DNA from: Raffaelea ambrosiae
Lineage: Eukaryota; Ascomycota; Sordariomycetes; Ophiostomatales; Ophiostomataceae
Length of the DNA stretch: 64,000 bases
Direction: 5' to 3'
Assembly: GCA_002778195.1 (NCBI GenBank)
Contig: PCDI01000001.1
Location: forward strand, 5,405,338-5,469,337
In this document: positions 52,918-64,000 of the stretch, in pieces
Numbering within the stretch: position 1 is the first letter of the stretch
Layout: each line of letters starts with the position of its first letter
Notes under the pieces: model-generated
The model's input: the letters and a program-made list of their open reading frames with translations, nothing else
Database searches by the model: none
Told to the model about the DNA's origin: nothing
Program-made: the position numbers and the translations under genes

Positions 52918-53239
52918 GGTGGCTGTGGGGGGCCGTGAGGCGAGTGTGGTATAGTGTGTGCGTCTAGCGGGAGCGGACAGGGGTCGAGGAGGATGTTGAT
53001 AGAAGGGGGTCTCGCAAGAGTTGGGCAGTGCAGTAGACGCGGATGGACCGGGGCCAGTACAATGGACAGTCTCTTTTCATATGTATGATATGAATCCAAC
53101 CCGAAAGCTCGTACAATGTATGGCCCCGCTTTTTCGCCTTTCCTTCCTCTCCGCAGGTACCGCTGCTCGGATGCGCTAACAGGCCCCTAAAACGACTTAG
53201 ACACCGCTGTGCCGTTAGCGCACCCTTGCGCCGCAAATC
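52918..53239. other. Short intergenic region
   Basis: Promoter side of the dehydrogenase and 3' side of the kinase; no other feature. Confidence 0.5.
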
Positions 53240-53381
53240 GGGACCCCCCCCCCGGGCAGGACCATCCATACCAACACCACCTCACAGCTCGTCGGCCCAC
53301 GGTATGGACGTCGGGGACCCCCCCCGGCAGGACCATCCATACCAACACCACCTCACAGCTCGTCGGCCCACGGTATGGACG
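53240..53381. repeat. 70-bp tandem duplication at the kinase 3' end
   Basis: Two near-identical copies (about 53240-53310 and 53313-53381) of a segment with a C run, GGCAGGACCATCCATACCAA and CAGCTCGTCGGCCCACGGTA. The right copy contains the last codons and stop of the ribokinase-like gene; the left copy lies in its 3' UTR and repeats them. Confidence 0.9.
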
Positions 53382-54375
53382 CCTGTGCCCCCCGACGCTC
53401 CACCGTCTTGGCCGCCGCGCGGTTGGCCGCCCGCACCGCCTGCTCCACGTCGAACTCGTGGCCAGCCGCCAGCACCAGCGCCACCGCATACGCCCCGACA
53501 AACGTGTCGCCCGCCGCCGTCGTGTCGACCACGCGCGCCTTCTCCGCCGCCACGCGACCCGATCGGCTGTTGCCGGTTCTGTGTCTGTCGCGGCGCTCCG
53601 AAAAGTACACGCCCTGGCTGCCCAGCGTGATCAGCACGCACGGCGTGCCCCGCCGGTGGAACACGTCGGCGGTGCGCGCCAAGCCGGCCTCGGTTGCGAG
53701 GTCCAGGTCGGCCGCGGGGATGCCGCTCAGCACGGCCGCCTCGGACTCGTTGACCACGAGCGTCGACACGCAGCCGTAGGCGGCGTCGGGCAGCGGCTGG
53801 GCCGGGGCCGGGTTGAGCAGCACCGGAATGCCGCGGCGGTGGGCCGAGTCCAAGATCAGCAGGACCGTCTCGAGGGGGATCTCCAGCTGCAGGACGAGCA
53901 GGTCGATCGTGCCTCTGGTCTCCTTGGTGTCCTCGGTGTCCTCGGCCAGAAGAACGTCCAGCGCATCCGCCGTCACCGTCGCGTTGGCCTCGGGCGACAG
54001 CAGGATGCGGTTCTCGCCCGTCGTCTCCTCGACCAGGATCACGGCCACCCCGGTCTTCGCGTCCGGCCGCACGGCCACCCCGGTCACGTCGACACCCACG
54101 GCGGCCAGCCCGTCCCGCATCATGGCCCCGTACGCGTCGTCGCCCACGGCGCCCACCATCCGCACGTGGGCCCTTCCCTGTCCGCGGCTGCTGTCGGTGC
54201 TGTCGGTGCTGCCTTTCGATCGAGACAACTTGGCGCACGCCACGGCCTGGTTGGCCCCCTTGCCGCCGAGGCTGGTGGTGAACCCCGACGCCGTCATCGT
54301 CTCGCCGCCGGCCGGCAGGCGCGGCGTGTAGGTGACGAGGTCGACATTGAGGGACCCGATGACAGCAATAGACAT
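53353..54375 (-). CDS. Ribokinase-family (PfkB) sugar kinase
   Basis: 340 residues, no intron. Start MSIAVIGSLNVDLVTYTPRL with the family N-terminal GSxNxD; GGKGANQAVACAKLS is PfkB signature 1; NPAPAQPLP and ITLGSQGVYF are typical of ribokinases; DTTAAGDTFVGAYAVAL is signature 2 with the catalytic Asp in the GD pair. It phosphorylates ribose or a related sugar or deoxy-sugar acid with ATP. An inserted Ser/Thr/Asp-rich segment (SRSKGSTDSTDSSRGQ) at about 51-66 is unusual. The C-terminal codons are duplicated downstream (53240-53381) outside the frame. Clustered with a sugar transporter and an aldolase. Confidence 0.9.
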   Translation of the reverse strand: MSIAVIGSLNVDLVTYTPRLPAGGETMTASGFTTSLGGKGANQAVACAKLSRSKGSTDSTDSSRGQGRAHVRMVGAVGDDAYGAMMRDGLAAVGVDVTGVAVRPDAKTGVAVILVEETTGENRILLSPEANATVTADALDVLLAEDTEDTKETRGTIDLLVLQLEIPLETVLLILDSAHRRGIPVLLNPAPAQPLPDAAYGCVSTLVVNESEAAVLSGIPAADLDLATEAGLARTADVFHRRGTPCVLITLGSQGVYFSERRDRHRTGNSRSGRVAAEKARVVDTTAAGDTFVGAYAVALVLAAGHEFDVEQAVRAANRAAAKTVERRGAQASIPWADEL

Positions 54376-55147
54376 GGTGATCGTGTTTCTGCTCTGGCGG
54401 ATTCGCTATTACTGCACGTCTGCGTTACGTGCACCCGCCGTACACGATACGTGCCCATACACACGCTGCCGCACTTATAGCCATACTAGTAAAGCTATAC
54501 ATTCCTCTTGCGTGCTAGACTGTCCTCGTTCCCACAGCTCTTGGCCGTTTTGCGAGTCTCACGACGATGTCCACCAAAGGCATCGTACGTCGTCCATTCC
54601 GACACGAGTGGACATTCTTTTTGTGGGCATGGCATCGGCTTGCTGTGTCGGCGTCTTCTGCCGGTCGGATGCGCTAACCTTGCCGACCACAACGCCAGTC
54701 GAACCGTCCCAGTGTTGATCCACTTTGTGTTCCCCATCCGGCTTTCCCTGAGGAAGCAACCATCCTCCCCCGGCCTGCTCAGTGTGTCCTTCCTGTGACC
54801 TTCCCCACGGGGTGCCATGCACATTCTCCTCGTTGCGGTATGTGCTCTTCGGAGTTACTGCACACTCGATGATGGGGTGACGGTGAGGTAAGAACATCCG
54901 AAAAAGGGCCCTGGAAGATGCAGGCTGGAAAAACAAAGAGACGGCCACACCAGGTAACACAACCTCTTCCCCGGTATTGGACCAGTCTTTTCGTCTGCGT
55001 ATATAACACATATCTGCCTTGTCGCTGTCTTCGATTGATTTGTTCTGTGTAAATTGTTTTGCCGAAGCGCGCGGTTTCGACAATCTCAACTACTACCTGG
55101 CCTTACTTTTTTTGCTCACCAAACAAATTGCAGACACTCACATTGAC
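54376..55147. other. Divergent promoter region of kinase and sugar transporter
   Basis: The two genes are transcribed away from each other and could share regulation. No distinct binding site is recognised. Confidence 0.5.
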
Positions 55148-56922
55148 ATGGGTCTTCAAGGCTTGCCTCTGCGGCTGGCCTTCACGGTCACCTGTGGCCT
55201 GTCTTATCTTCTGTATGGCTACGATCAGGGATTCATGTCGGGCGTGATCATTGCCGACGATTTCTTGGCCCAAATGAAGTACCCGTCCACCTTTATGCAA
55301 GGCTTCATCACCAGTATCTACGAGCTGGGATGCTTGGCAGGTACGTGTGCCACATAAACTTGTGCTCCTATTCACTGCTACCTCATGGTGCTGGCCAGCT
55401 TTCTGTCGTCTTGGCATGCTGACGAGCCCGATTTCTGCTTTCTTTTCTTTTTTTTTTTTTTCTTCTTTCTCCAGGATGCGTTGCCAGCTTCATGTTCAGC
55501 GAGCGCCTCGGCCGCAAGACGCCTATCCTCGTTGGTACCGTTTTCATTGTTATCGGCGCCGTCCTTCAGACCGCCGCGTATGGCCAGGCGCAATTCATGG
55601 TCGGCCGCGTCGTCTCCGGCCTGGGCACCGGGCTCAATACCTCCATCATCCCGGTCTGGCAGGCCGAGACCCTCCCCGCCAAGACCCGCGAGCTGTTTGG
55701 CTCCTTTCAGTACCTGCTCGTCTGCTTTGGCGCCAGTGTCGCCTACTGGGTCAACTATGGCCTCTCGTACGCCGGCGGCCAGCTCGAGTGGCGCCTGTCT
55801 GTCGCCCTGCAAATGGTCTTTGCCCTGCTGCTGCTGGCCATCGTGCCCGTCATGCCCGAGTCGCCGCGCTGGCTCATGGCCCACAACCACGTCGGCGACG
55901 CCGTGCGCGTGCTGGAAAAGATGCACGGCACGTCGTCTGACGACGCCGAAATCCAGACCGAGATCCAGAACATCAACCAGGCCATCGAGCTGGAGGCCAT
56001 GGCGGCGGGCGGAACGAGCGGCTGGCTCGAGGTGTTCAGCAACCACCCCAAGACCCAGAACCTGCGCCGCGTCATGCTCGGCTGGTGGCTCATGGCCATG
56101 GTGATGTTGAGCGGCGTCTGCTCCATTGGCTACTACATTGCCTATTTGTTCGAGACGTCCGTCGGTCTGTCGCACAACCTGTCGCTGCTCCTGTCCGGCT
56201 TCAACGGACTCTGTACGTTTTCTTCTTTATTTTTATTCTGTTGTATTTTGTTGTATTTTTCTTTGCTTCGCTCATATTTCTTCTTCCGTTTACCTTCGGC
56301 CCTCTACTGACAACTTCCAGGGTATATGGCCTCGGCTGTCCTCCCCCCCTTTATCATCCCCATCATCGGCAAGCGTGGCTGCCTCATGACCGGTGCCTTT
56401 GGCATGGGCGCCTGCTTCCTCGCCATGGCTCTCGGCATCCGCTCCGGTTCTTTCGGTGCCAGTATCGTCGTCATTGTTGCCTTTTTCTTGTACTATACGT
56501 TTTTCGCCATCGGCTTCCTCGCCGTCCCCTGGCTCTACAACGCCGAGATCATGCCCCTGCACCTCCGCACCAAGGGCAATGCCCTGACCACCTCATCCAA
56601 CTGGCTCTGGAACTTTGCTTCGGTCATGTGGACCACCTCTCTCATGACGAACCTGGGCTGGAAGGGCTATCTCCCGTACACCGTCTTCAATTTTGCCTTT
56701 ATTCCCATCATCTACTTTTTCTACCCCGAGACCACCGGCCGGCGCCTCGAGCAGATCGACGCCATCTTTTACAACACAAGCCCGATCGTGGCCGGCACCC
56801 AGTGGGCCAAAAAGGGCCACTTCGAGTCCGACGCACTCGAGGTCGTCCTGGCCCAAGACGATGCCAAGGGGGACGGGCTGGAGGGCACGGGAGTGCACGT
56901 GGATTCGACGGCCAGGCCGTGA
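55148..56922 (+). CDS. MFS sugar transporter (sugar porter family)
   Basis: I read join(55148..55340,55475..56212,56321..56922), 510 residues, with introns of 134 and 108 bases (GTACGT donors, CTCCAG and TTCCAG acceptors). Family landmarks: GYDQGFMSGVII in TM1, SERLGRKTPILVG between TM2 and 3, LVGRVVSGLG-like block as FMVGRVVSGLGTGLNTSIIP, PESPRWLMA after TM6 and PETTGRRLEQID at the end. Twelve membrane spans fit. Sugar porters import hexoses, pentoses or uronic acids with protons in the plasma membrane; the substrate cannot be read from sequence alone. Opposite-strand neighbour of the kinase, 772 bases apart. Confidence 0.9.
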
Positions 56923-57941
56923 GCAGGAGGTGACAGATAAAACTCTGTATATATACGAAACTCGACTTTCTCCTTGCAGACTACTGAACAAGGAATGACA
57001 CAGATTCAATTTTCTTTGCGCGGCTCATGTGGCTCACCTGTAGCGGGCAAATAATTGCAGGATAATAATTAATTACGCGAAAAGGCAGCCCTAGTTTCTC
57101 CCCTTTTTACCGATCCAAACTGTGCCGCGATCAGAGGCCTAGAAAGACATAAGCGAACGAGTACGTAACAGAAGACATGAACTGGTTCGTACAAAAGCAG
57201 CCTGCCAGCTGTTACCAACTGGCCAGCCAAGACAAAACGAAGAACAATCCACTCCGGAATACCTTTAGCGCTTTCAAAGTAACCGAACAAAACGAAGCAA
57301 CCGGCCGGCAATGAGCCAAGAAAAAAAACTTTGACAAATGCAGCCATTTTTCCTCTTGTCAGGCCAGTTGGTCATGCGCTTACCAGTCTAGCATCCAACC
57401 AGAAAACAGAAAGCTCCACGATGCTCTAGTGTATCCGAGCCGATCGGCAGTGACGCACCTGGTGCTACTCTGCGACCCAGCGCCCCAGCGACCCAATTCC
57501 ACTGCGCGCTATGTAGTGCCGGCTGGTCAGGTGTTCGCAGCTAGTCTCCCAGTCTGGTCACTGTACCCTTCGTACTACGGGGAAGCATGGACGTACGGGG
57601 AAAGTTGTGGGGAACCCCCCCCAAAAAATGAGAGGGCCAGAAGGGGGGGAGAGTTGGAGAGGAGACGAGAATTGGAGGAAAACAGGGTGAAAGAAAGGCC
57701 GCGAAAGACCACACGAGCCAAGACTGCGAGGTTGCTTTTCGGACTGCAGGGCACTCTACGGCCGATGCAGCCAGCAAGAGATAAGTAGCCTTGTGTCTGC
57801 ATCTGGCAGAGCCTGGTTGTGGCCTCGTTCTTTTGCTCTCTACCTCTGTCGACTGCCCTGTTGGTCGCTTTGTTGGCCAACCTTTTTCCCCTTCTCGACA
57901 CCAATTTGTGCGTTTCTCTTTTGCCGCCACGACCCAACACC
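56923..57941. other. Intergenic, one doubtful small frame
   Basis: A 92-codon frame on the minus strand (57069-57347, ATG start) would code a hydrophobic peptide with about two membrane segments; no other support. The rest is leader of the next gene (pyrimidine tract before 57942). Confidence 0.4.
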
Positions 57942-59725
57942 ATGTCTGCCACCGATGCTGTCGAGGCGGCCACCCTCAAGGCCGTGCCGTCGCACGTCGA
58001 GGAGCCCATGAACAAGCTGGATGAGCCCATCATTTCCAAGCCGGCCGGCATCGCCAACATGAGCGACGAGGAGCTGCAGGCGCTGGAGAAGAAGATGGTC
58101 CGCAAGCTAGACTGTGTCATTGTGTAAATCCCCCCCCCCCGTATATGTCCAACACGAGTTGCAGAAAGGCATGCTGATTCTTCTAGACCCATCATCGGCA
58201 TCCTCTACGTGTGGAACTACGTCGACAAGTCCGCGCTCGCGGCGTCCAAGGTGTACGGCATCATGGACGACCTCAACATGTCGACCAACGACTTTGCCAC
58301 GGCCATCTCGATTCTCTTTGCCGGATACATTCCGTTTCAGATTCCGTCCAACCTGATCATGACCAAGGTCCCGCGGCCCGGATTGTGTACGTGCTGGGAT
58401 CCCACACTTGTATCTGCACGAAGGGAGTGAAATCAAGCCGCTAACAGTCCAAAGACCTCTGCCTCGCGGCCACCGTCTGGGGCGTCGTCAGCGCCCTCGC
58501 CGCAGTCGTCAAATCCCACCAGGGCCTGTTCGTCCAGCGGATCTTCCTCGGTGTCACCGAAGCCGTGTACTTTCCGGGTGCCATCTACTACCTTTCGACG
58601 TGGTACACCAAGGCCGAGCTCGGCAAGCGCCTGGCTGCCCTGTTCATGTTCCAGATGCTCGGCAGTGCCTTTGGCGGCTTCATCGCGGCCGCCTGCCTCA
58701 CTCTCGACGGACGATACGGCATCGCCGGTTGGCGTTGGCTGTTCATAGTGGAGGGGTGCTGTACCGTCGGTCTCGGTCTCATCTTCTCCATGATCCTGCC
58801 CGAGTATCCGCACAACGCGCGGATCCTGAAGCCGGTCGAGCGCGACTATGCCGTATGGCGGCTGGAGAACGAGGCCGGCGCCGGCGAAGCGCACGAAGAG
58901 ATCTCGACGCGCAAGGGCCTTGTCATGGCGCTGCTGGATCTCAAGATCTGGGCACTCGTGTTCTGCATGTTCATGATCCAGGCCATGGGCAGCACGGTCA
59001 ACTTTTTCCCGTCCATCGTCGAGACCCTCGGCTACTCGCGCATGATCACGCTGCTGCTGACGGCCCCCCCTTATGTGCTTGCTGCCATCTGGTTCTATTT
59101 CTTTTCGACGATTAGCGACGTACGTTCCGTGCCATGGTTGTATCAAGGCTCCTTTTGATCTATGCTGATTTTTTTTGAATTTTTTTAGCGTAAAAACATC
59201 ATCTACCCCTTTGTCGTCATCGGTATCGTCCTGGCTTTCATCGCCTATGCCATCTCCCTCGGTACCTTAAACACGGGCGCCCGCTACTTTGCCATGATGT
59301 TGATCCCAGCCACAGTTGGTAAGACTCTTCTGTTCTGTTTTTGCCCCCCTGGTATTGTGTCCCCCTGCTGACATCCCACCCCTGCACTAGCCGGCCCCCA
59401 GATCATGGTCTTCAAGACTCTCAACCTGCACATGGCTCGGCCCTTCCCCAAGCGCGCTGCCGGTGTGGCCATGATCAATGCCATCGGCGGACTGTCCAAC
59501 ATCTGGGCCAGTTATCTGTACGTGGACCCGCCGCACTACTACGTGGCCTTTGGGACGTGCTTTGGCTGTGCGACGATGCTGCTTTTGACCATTACGGGGT
59601 ATCGGTTCCATGTCCGGCGACTGAATCGGATGCTGGACGGGACACCGGATGAGGTGGCACGGGCGATGAAGAGCGGCGTGACGCAGACCCAGGTGGACCT
59701 GGGATGGCGGTATGTTGGATACTAG
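57942..59725 (+). CDS. MFS transporter of the anion:cation symporter (allantoate permease-like) family
   Basis: I read join(57942..58123,58187..58386,58455..59119,59189..59318,59391..59725), 503 residues; four introns of 63-72 bases, all in phase. Landmarks of the Dal5/ACS group: KLDCVIVPIIGILYVWNYVD before TM1, IPFQIPSNLIMTKV, GVTEAVYFPGAIYYLSTWYT, GWRWLFIVEG, and a KNIIYPFVV block opening the second half. The N-terminal 50 residues are cytosolic and acidic. Members import allantoate, nicotinate, pantothenate, biotin or small organic acids; substrate unknown. Confidence 0.9.
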
Positions 59726-60652
59726 ATGCCCGAGAGAAAGGACATCTTGGAATATGTCTGGGAAAAGATTGCATATTTGTGGGAGAAAGAGACACACACT
59801 AGCCAGCCCATGGCATTACTTCCGGGCTGTCGACTGGCATAAGTAACAGCATATACCACAATGAGGAACGTCATTTGTACGGCTTACTGTGCGTGCCAAG
59901 GTCTGGTCTTTTCCGGTCGTATCTTAAACCCTTCTACAAGATTGGTCTATTACTCTTTCGAAGATCTAGGTTTCTAATTCGTTCATATTACTCTATGGTA
60001 TATCGTGCTACGAATATGTAACCAATGCCGTTAAAAGGGATTTGTTTGAACGTATAACTGGATCGGTCTTTTCTATTTGTTTTTGTTTTTGACGATGTTC
60101 ATCAACACATTTTGTGTTTGATTTTGAGCTAATAGTTGCCACAACCACTGGCCACAATAACCGGGCTGTCCTCAAAGTCTTGCTCGGTTAACTCAGAACG
60201 CCATTTTCCACTCATTTGGATCGTACGTCTCTGTATTTCCGTTTTTCTACTTCCCATTTCCGCGTTCCGCACATGGGTCAAAGGCGGCGCGGTCGGGTGT
60301 GGCAAGCCACGCCATCTACTTGCCAACTACGGAGTCTAGCGCTTCCGACAGCACACTTGCCGATCGGACTTCCTGTGGGCCCCTCGCCTGGGTATGGCCT
60401 GGGCCCCCGTCTGCGCATGCGAGCACTCGCGTATGTGCTCTCCGTCCAGCCGTTGCGAATTCTCGTGTGTCGGGCTCTGACGTAGCTGGGGATTCCATTG
60501 TGCTTTATCTTGGAAATTGTCCCCGGTAACACATTGGAGCTGAGCTGCTTGTCCCTTCATTTTCGGAGCTGTCCTTTCTTGTCTTGGAGCTACTGCATCT
60601 CAACCACATCAGTCTATTCTCCCCATACCCTGCCCATACACACACTGTCATC
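59726..60652. other. Intergenic, promoter of the aldolase gene
   Basis: AT-rich first half; no gene, repeat or RNA recognised. Confidence 0.5.
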
Positions 60653-61689
60653 ATGGGTTCTACCGTTGCCGCCAAATCATTCCCACAGGGCATTCACGTC
60701 CCGAGTCTGACGTGGTTCCTCGACGATGCCACCCAGGGGATTGACTGGGACGTCCAGACAAAGCACCTTGAGTTTCTCGTCAAGTCTGGCCTGCACGGAA
60801 GTGAGCACCCCGCGTGATGTGTCTGAATCCTTGAGCCAACATCGGGCAAGCGATGCTAACCGCTCTCCTGGCAGTCGTCATCGCCGGCACCAACGGCGAG
60901 GCCTGCACCCTCACCAAGGCCGAAAAGGCCCGCCTCATCAAGACCGCCCGCGACGTCGCAGCCACGAACGGCCGTCCCGAGTTGACCATCACCGCCGGCT
61001 GCGGCGGCCAGTCGACGCGCGCCGTGATCGAGGACACCAAGGAGGCCCACGCCGCCGGTGCCGAGTTTGCGCTCGTGCTCGTGGCCAGCTACTTCCACTT
61101 TGCCCTGGATGAGGAGGCCATCTGCAGCTTCTTCGAGGAGGTGGCCACGGCCTCGCCCATTCCTATCCTCGTCTACAACTTCCCCGGCGTCGTGGCCGGC
61201 CTCGAGGTCAACTCGGACATGCTCGAGCGCCTCGCCCACCACCCCAATATCGTCGGCGTCAAGCTGACCTGTGGCGGCATCGCCAAGGTCGCTCGTGTAC
61301 GCGCGCGCCACAGCCCGGACGAGTTCTGCGCCCTCGCCGGCCAGAGCGACTGGCTCGTGCCGGCGCTGGCTGTCGGCAGCACGGGCGCCATCACGGGTGT
61401 CGCCAATCTGTACCCCAAGGTGTGCATAAACATTTTCGACCTGTTCAAGGCCGGCAAGCTGGCCGAGGCCGAGGCGGCGCAGATCCGGCTGGCCGAGATG
61501 GAGTGGGGCTTTGGCAAGGGTGGCATCAACGGCACCAAGTACATCGTGGCCAAGCTGCGGGGGTACCCGCTGAGCAGCTGCCACTGCCGGCGGCCGTACC
61601 CACGGTACACCGACGAGAAGAAGCAGGCGTGGATCACGAGCGTGGTGGAGCCATTGTCAAAGGAGGAGGCACAGCTGTCGGAGGCGTGA
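60653..61689 (+). CDS. DapA-family aldolase (2-keto-3-deoxy acid aldolase type)
   Basis: I read join(60653..60800,60875..61689), 320 residues; 74-base intron (GTGAGC donor, GATGCTAACC branch, GGCAG acceptor). The class I aldolase barrel shows the GTNGE substrate loop (IAGTNGEACTL), the catalytic Tyr in ILVYNFPG and the Schiff-base Lys in IVGVKLTCGG, each in the right order. The family includes dihydrodipicolinate synthase and sugar-acid aldolases such as fungal L-threo-3-deoxy-hexulosonate aldolase (LGA1). Fungi make lysine by aminoadipate, so a catabolic 2-keto-3-deoxy acid aldolase is the better reading. The C-terminal part (LSSCHCRRPYPRYTDEKKQ) is family-typical in fungi. Located between two transporters. 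Confidence 0.88.
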
Positions 61690-61891
61690 GAAGGATTGTG
61701 GACAGGATATCGAGGAGGATTTTGCTATAGAAGTATTATACAATGATCAATTTAGAATGCATAAAATGACACAGAAATTTCGAGATGACAAAGACAGGAC
61801 GAGAGCCATGGACAGGGGGCTAAGAGTTGTCCATCCTCCTGGGAAACGGCTGCTCCGTGGCAGCACCAGAGCATATGAACTACTTCTTCCG

Positions 61892-63507
61892 TCATATTTT
61901 CTTCCACCTAAAACCAGCAATCGACACGCGGGTAACCGTATACATGCAGGCTCCCGCCATCAAAATGGCGCCAGTCCAGATCTTGATGTGCGTGTAGCCC
62001 CCATTGTCCGAAATCAGGGCACCGCCGATTGGGTTGCTGACAAGAGCCGGGATAGCGAGGACGCCGAATTGCAGTCCATTCCGCATGCCAATCTCGCGAA
62101 TGGGCGAGATATGTGCGATCAAGGCCGGGCACAAGGTGACAAAGGCCCCGGAGCCAAACCCATACAGAGCGGCAAACACAATAAGTGCGGCGTTGCTCGA
62201 CGCAGGCAGCCACAGTGCTAAGACGAGAATGCCGGAGAAAAAGGCCATGATGGTCTGTGTGTTGAAGGCTCCGAATCTGTCCGCGGCAATGCCGGGGAGG
62301 ATGCGCCCAAACAAGCTAGCCGGGAGTGAGTATTGGTTTCGGTAAATGCTGCATACGGGCGGGACTTGCTCACCTGGCTGCATTGAGAATCGGGATGAGA
62401 TATTGTGTCATGTTCTCCGACATGCCCAGTGCCAATGCCTGGGCGGCAATATAGTTGATGGGCACGAAAAGGCCAAGAAAGTAGAGGAATGCCGATGCGA
62501 CGGTGAACAAGTACGCACGCTCGGTGAATGGTTTGAATAGATTCCGGAACGGTGCGGAATGGGATGATGGTGGAAGGCGTGTCCGCATCGTTGCGTTGGC
62601 AAAGAGAAGCAGGGCCAAGATGAGAAACGCGCAGACTCGCCTGCCACAGTTAGTGAGTGGCCGGTATGGATACCGGGTGCCCCTGCTTTCCGTCTTCTTA
62701 CATTGCCCAAGGAAAGCCAATCTGGTCAATCAAGCGATTGAACATAATGGGCAGGAAGACGCCGCCCAAGCTGGAACCGGAGCTGACAAGACCCATGGCA
62801 AGGCCTCGCCGTCTTCGAAACCACGTGATCACACAAGCGATGGCTGCAAAGGACGTCAATGCTGGAGACAGAAAAGAAAAATGCGACTTGACGGCAAACA
62901 GGAAAAGAAAAAAACGAAATCACCAGTCGACGCACCAGGAGTGAAAAGACAACATATTCCAATGGGACTGCATATGCCCTGCGAGAGGATGATCTGATAG
63001 TACTCGGTTGAAAGCGACGCCATCATCAGGCCAAAGACGTGCATAAAAGTACCAAATGCGATCAGCCAGCGAGGCCCGAATCTGTCGTAGAGTCGCCCGA
63101 CAATCAATCCCTTCCAAGTGTCGCTGTTAGTTTGACAACACAAGACGCTGCTGGCCGGTACTTTGCACTCACGCCGCCGAACAGAATGGCCAGCTCCAGG
63201 GATGCAATCCACGAGATGGTGCTGGGCGAGTAGTCCTTGAGGTACGTTTGTTCATAATACTGCTGGAACACGCCGATGCCTTTGCCGCGCGGATTAGCAG
63301 TCTGCGAGGGCAAAAGAGACGGGGAGCAGATGTCCCACAGTTGATCCAGCCAAAGCTGCAAATATTGGCCGCCCACGCCCCCGCGACCACAGACCATGCC
63401 CGCGCACCGCCGTCTGGAAAGTCATCCACGTTGATTGCATTCTGCTCAGCTGGCTGGGTGTCTGGCTGGGTGAAGGTCTTCTCGTCGGAATCCATCTGGT
63501 TGGACAT
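61892..63507 (-). CDS. MFS monocarboxylate-porter-like transporter
   Basis: I read complement(join(61892..62315,62374..62640,62702..62861,62936..63110,63173..63279,63339..63507)), 433 residues; five introns of 58-74 bases with CTAAT/CTAAC-type branch sites in several. The start DFPDGGARAWSVVAGAWAAN is the conserved N-terminus of fungal MCT-like proteins (DGGxxAWxVVxG), then FGWINCIGVFQQYY, IVGRLYDRFGPRW, FRRRRGLAMGLVSSGSSLGG, and GRILPGIAADRFG opening the second half. The family carries monocarboxylates, riboflavin or unknown solutes and usually has 12 spans. It converges with the aldolase gene, 3' ends about 200 bases apart. Confidence 0.9.
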
Positions 63508-64000
63508 TGTGGCAGGGGCTGCTGCGACGCTGCAAACGCGTCGTCGCTGAATTTTGGTGGATTGGGCGTTTTCGAGACACACAGATACTACTACCCGGTG
63601 TACTCTTCGATGACCGGATTGTCATGGGGAAAATATTGCACTGCCAGAGCCCCGACTGCTGCGGTATGTGCGTCAATATTTCAACAAGGCGCCTTTCCGC
63701 AGTCGTCCGCCAGGATCTGCATTTTCATGTGTCTCTTTGTCATCGTTCACCTGCCGAAAAAAAAAACCTGTTCCATCGGCATCCTTACTTGGCTAGAACA
63801 GATCTCATCTCCCTGCCTACATCGCGTGTTAGCCCTCGGCAACCTCTCGGGCACGCCCTGTCACCGTCACGTTTCTCTGCGCCCCAAACCGGGAGACGGA
63901 ATGTTGGCTAGCCAATAAAATAGACATTTCTTGCGTCAGTGGCTTTCGTGGGCTTGCAGCCGCGGGCATTGGGCGGGCATTTTCGGGCATACAGAAGTGG
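63508..64000. other. Right end, no gene supported
   Basis: Promoter side of the minus-strand transporter; two overlapping open frames on + (63507-63918) have no motif. Confidence 0.5.

Noticed and set aside
53209..54480. 423-codon plus-strand frame opposite the kinase
   Set aside because: Reverse-strand shadow, His/Arg-rich; the minus-strand kinase has clear PfkB motifs.
55385..56104. Long Ser/Pro/Arg-rich open frame in another frame of the sugar transporter
   Set aside because: Shadow of the GC-rich transporter exon; the transporter frame has all family motifs.
1..64000. CRISPR array, rRNA or bacterial operon
   Set aside because: No regularly spaced direct repeats or rRNA blocks; spliced genes throughout show a eukaryotic chromosome.

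Overview
This 64 kb window is a stretch of filamentous-fungus chromosome, most likely a Pezizomycotina ascomycete. Genes are cut by many short introns (about 48-134 bases) with GTRNGT donors, CTAAC-like branch sites and AG acceptors. The protein families are typical of that group: HET, 2EXR, fungal APH-type phosphotransferase, OrsD-like C2H2, patatin/NB-ARC, chromodomain and NRPS-like proteins. Two five-N gaps (14105-14109 and 48099-48103) sit inside C or G homopolymers, so the window is a joined assembly. The sequence does not let me name the species.

The left part (about 1-49 kb) is a gene-poor accessory region. It holds lineage-specific genes without a recognisable family: 848-2835, 3337-5094, 5039-5607, 6891-7617, 7633-8041, 8939-9283, 12873-13390, 13524-13889, 25330-26085, 38075-39032 and 39598-41215. 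Recognisable intact genes here are an RBR ubiquitin ligase (16878-18282), a small zinc-ribbon protein (22941-23436), a chromodomain protein (28565-29640), a Skp1-like protein (31523-32602), a 2EXR protein (45012-45782) and a MYND plus pRiA4b-ORF3-like fusion (46847-47853). Between them lie many broken genes: a possible APH remnant, an OrsD-like C2H2 gene, a tandem chromodomain gene, a patatin-NB-ARC (NLR-like) gene, a HET gene and an NRPS-like A-T-acyltransferase gene that lacks its 5' end. Several are stopped by one in-frame TAG, TAA or TGA. That is compatible with C-to-T decay such as repeat-induced point mutation, but not proof of it.

The same part carries traces of one non-LTR retrotransposon family: four copies of a conserved 3' end ending in GGCGGATAA, three with a (TAA)n-type tail. 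One copy (about 30.1-31.1 kb) still has the C-terminal coding end of the reverse-transcriptase ORF. A second (36268-36727) begins with a tRNA-like Pol III A-box/B-box module and could be a SINE that borrows the LINE tail.

The right part (49.7-63.6 kb) is compact and GC-rich, with clean multi-exon metabolic genes: a cyclase-family hydrolase, a D-2-hydroxyacid dehydrogenase, a ribokinase-family sugar kinase, a sugar-porter MFS transporter, an anion:cation-symporter-type MFS transporter, a DapA-family aldolase and a monocarboxylate-porter-like MFS transporter. Three importers with a kinase, a dehydrogenase, a lactone/amide-type hydrolase and a class I aldolase look like a catabolic cluster for a sugar or sugar acid. 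That pathway is an inference from gene content.
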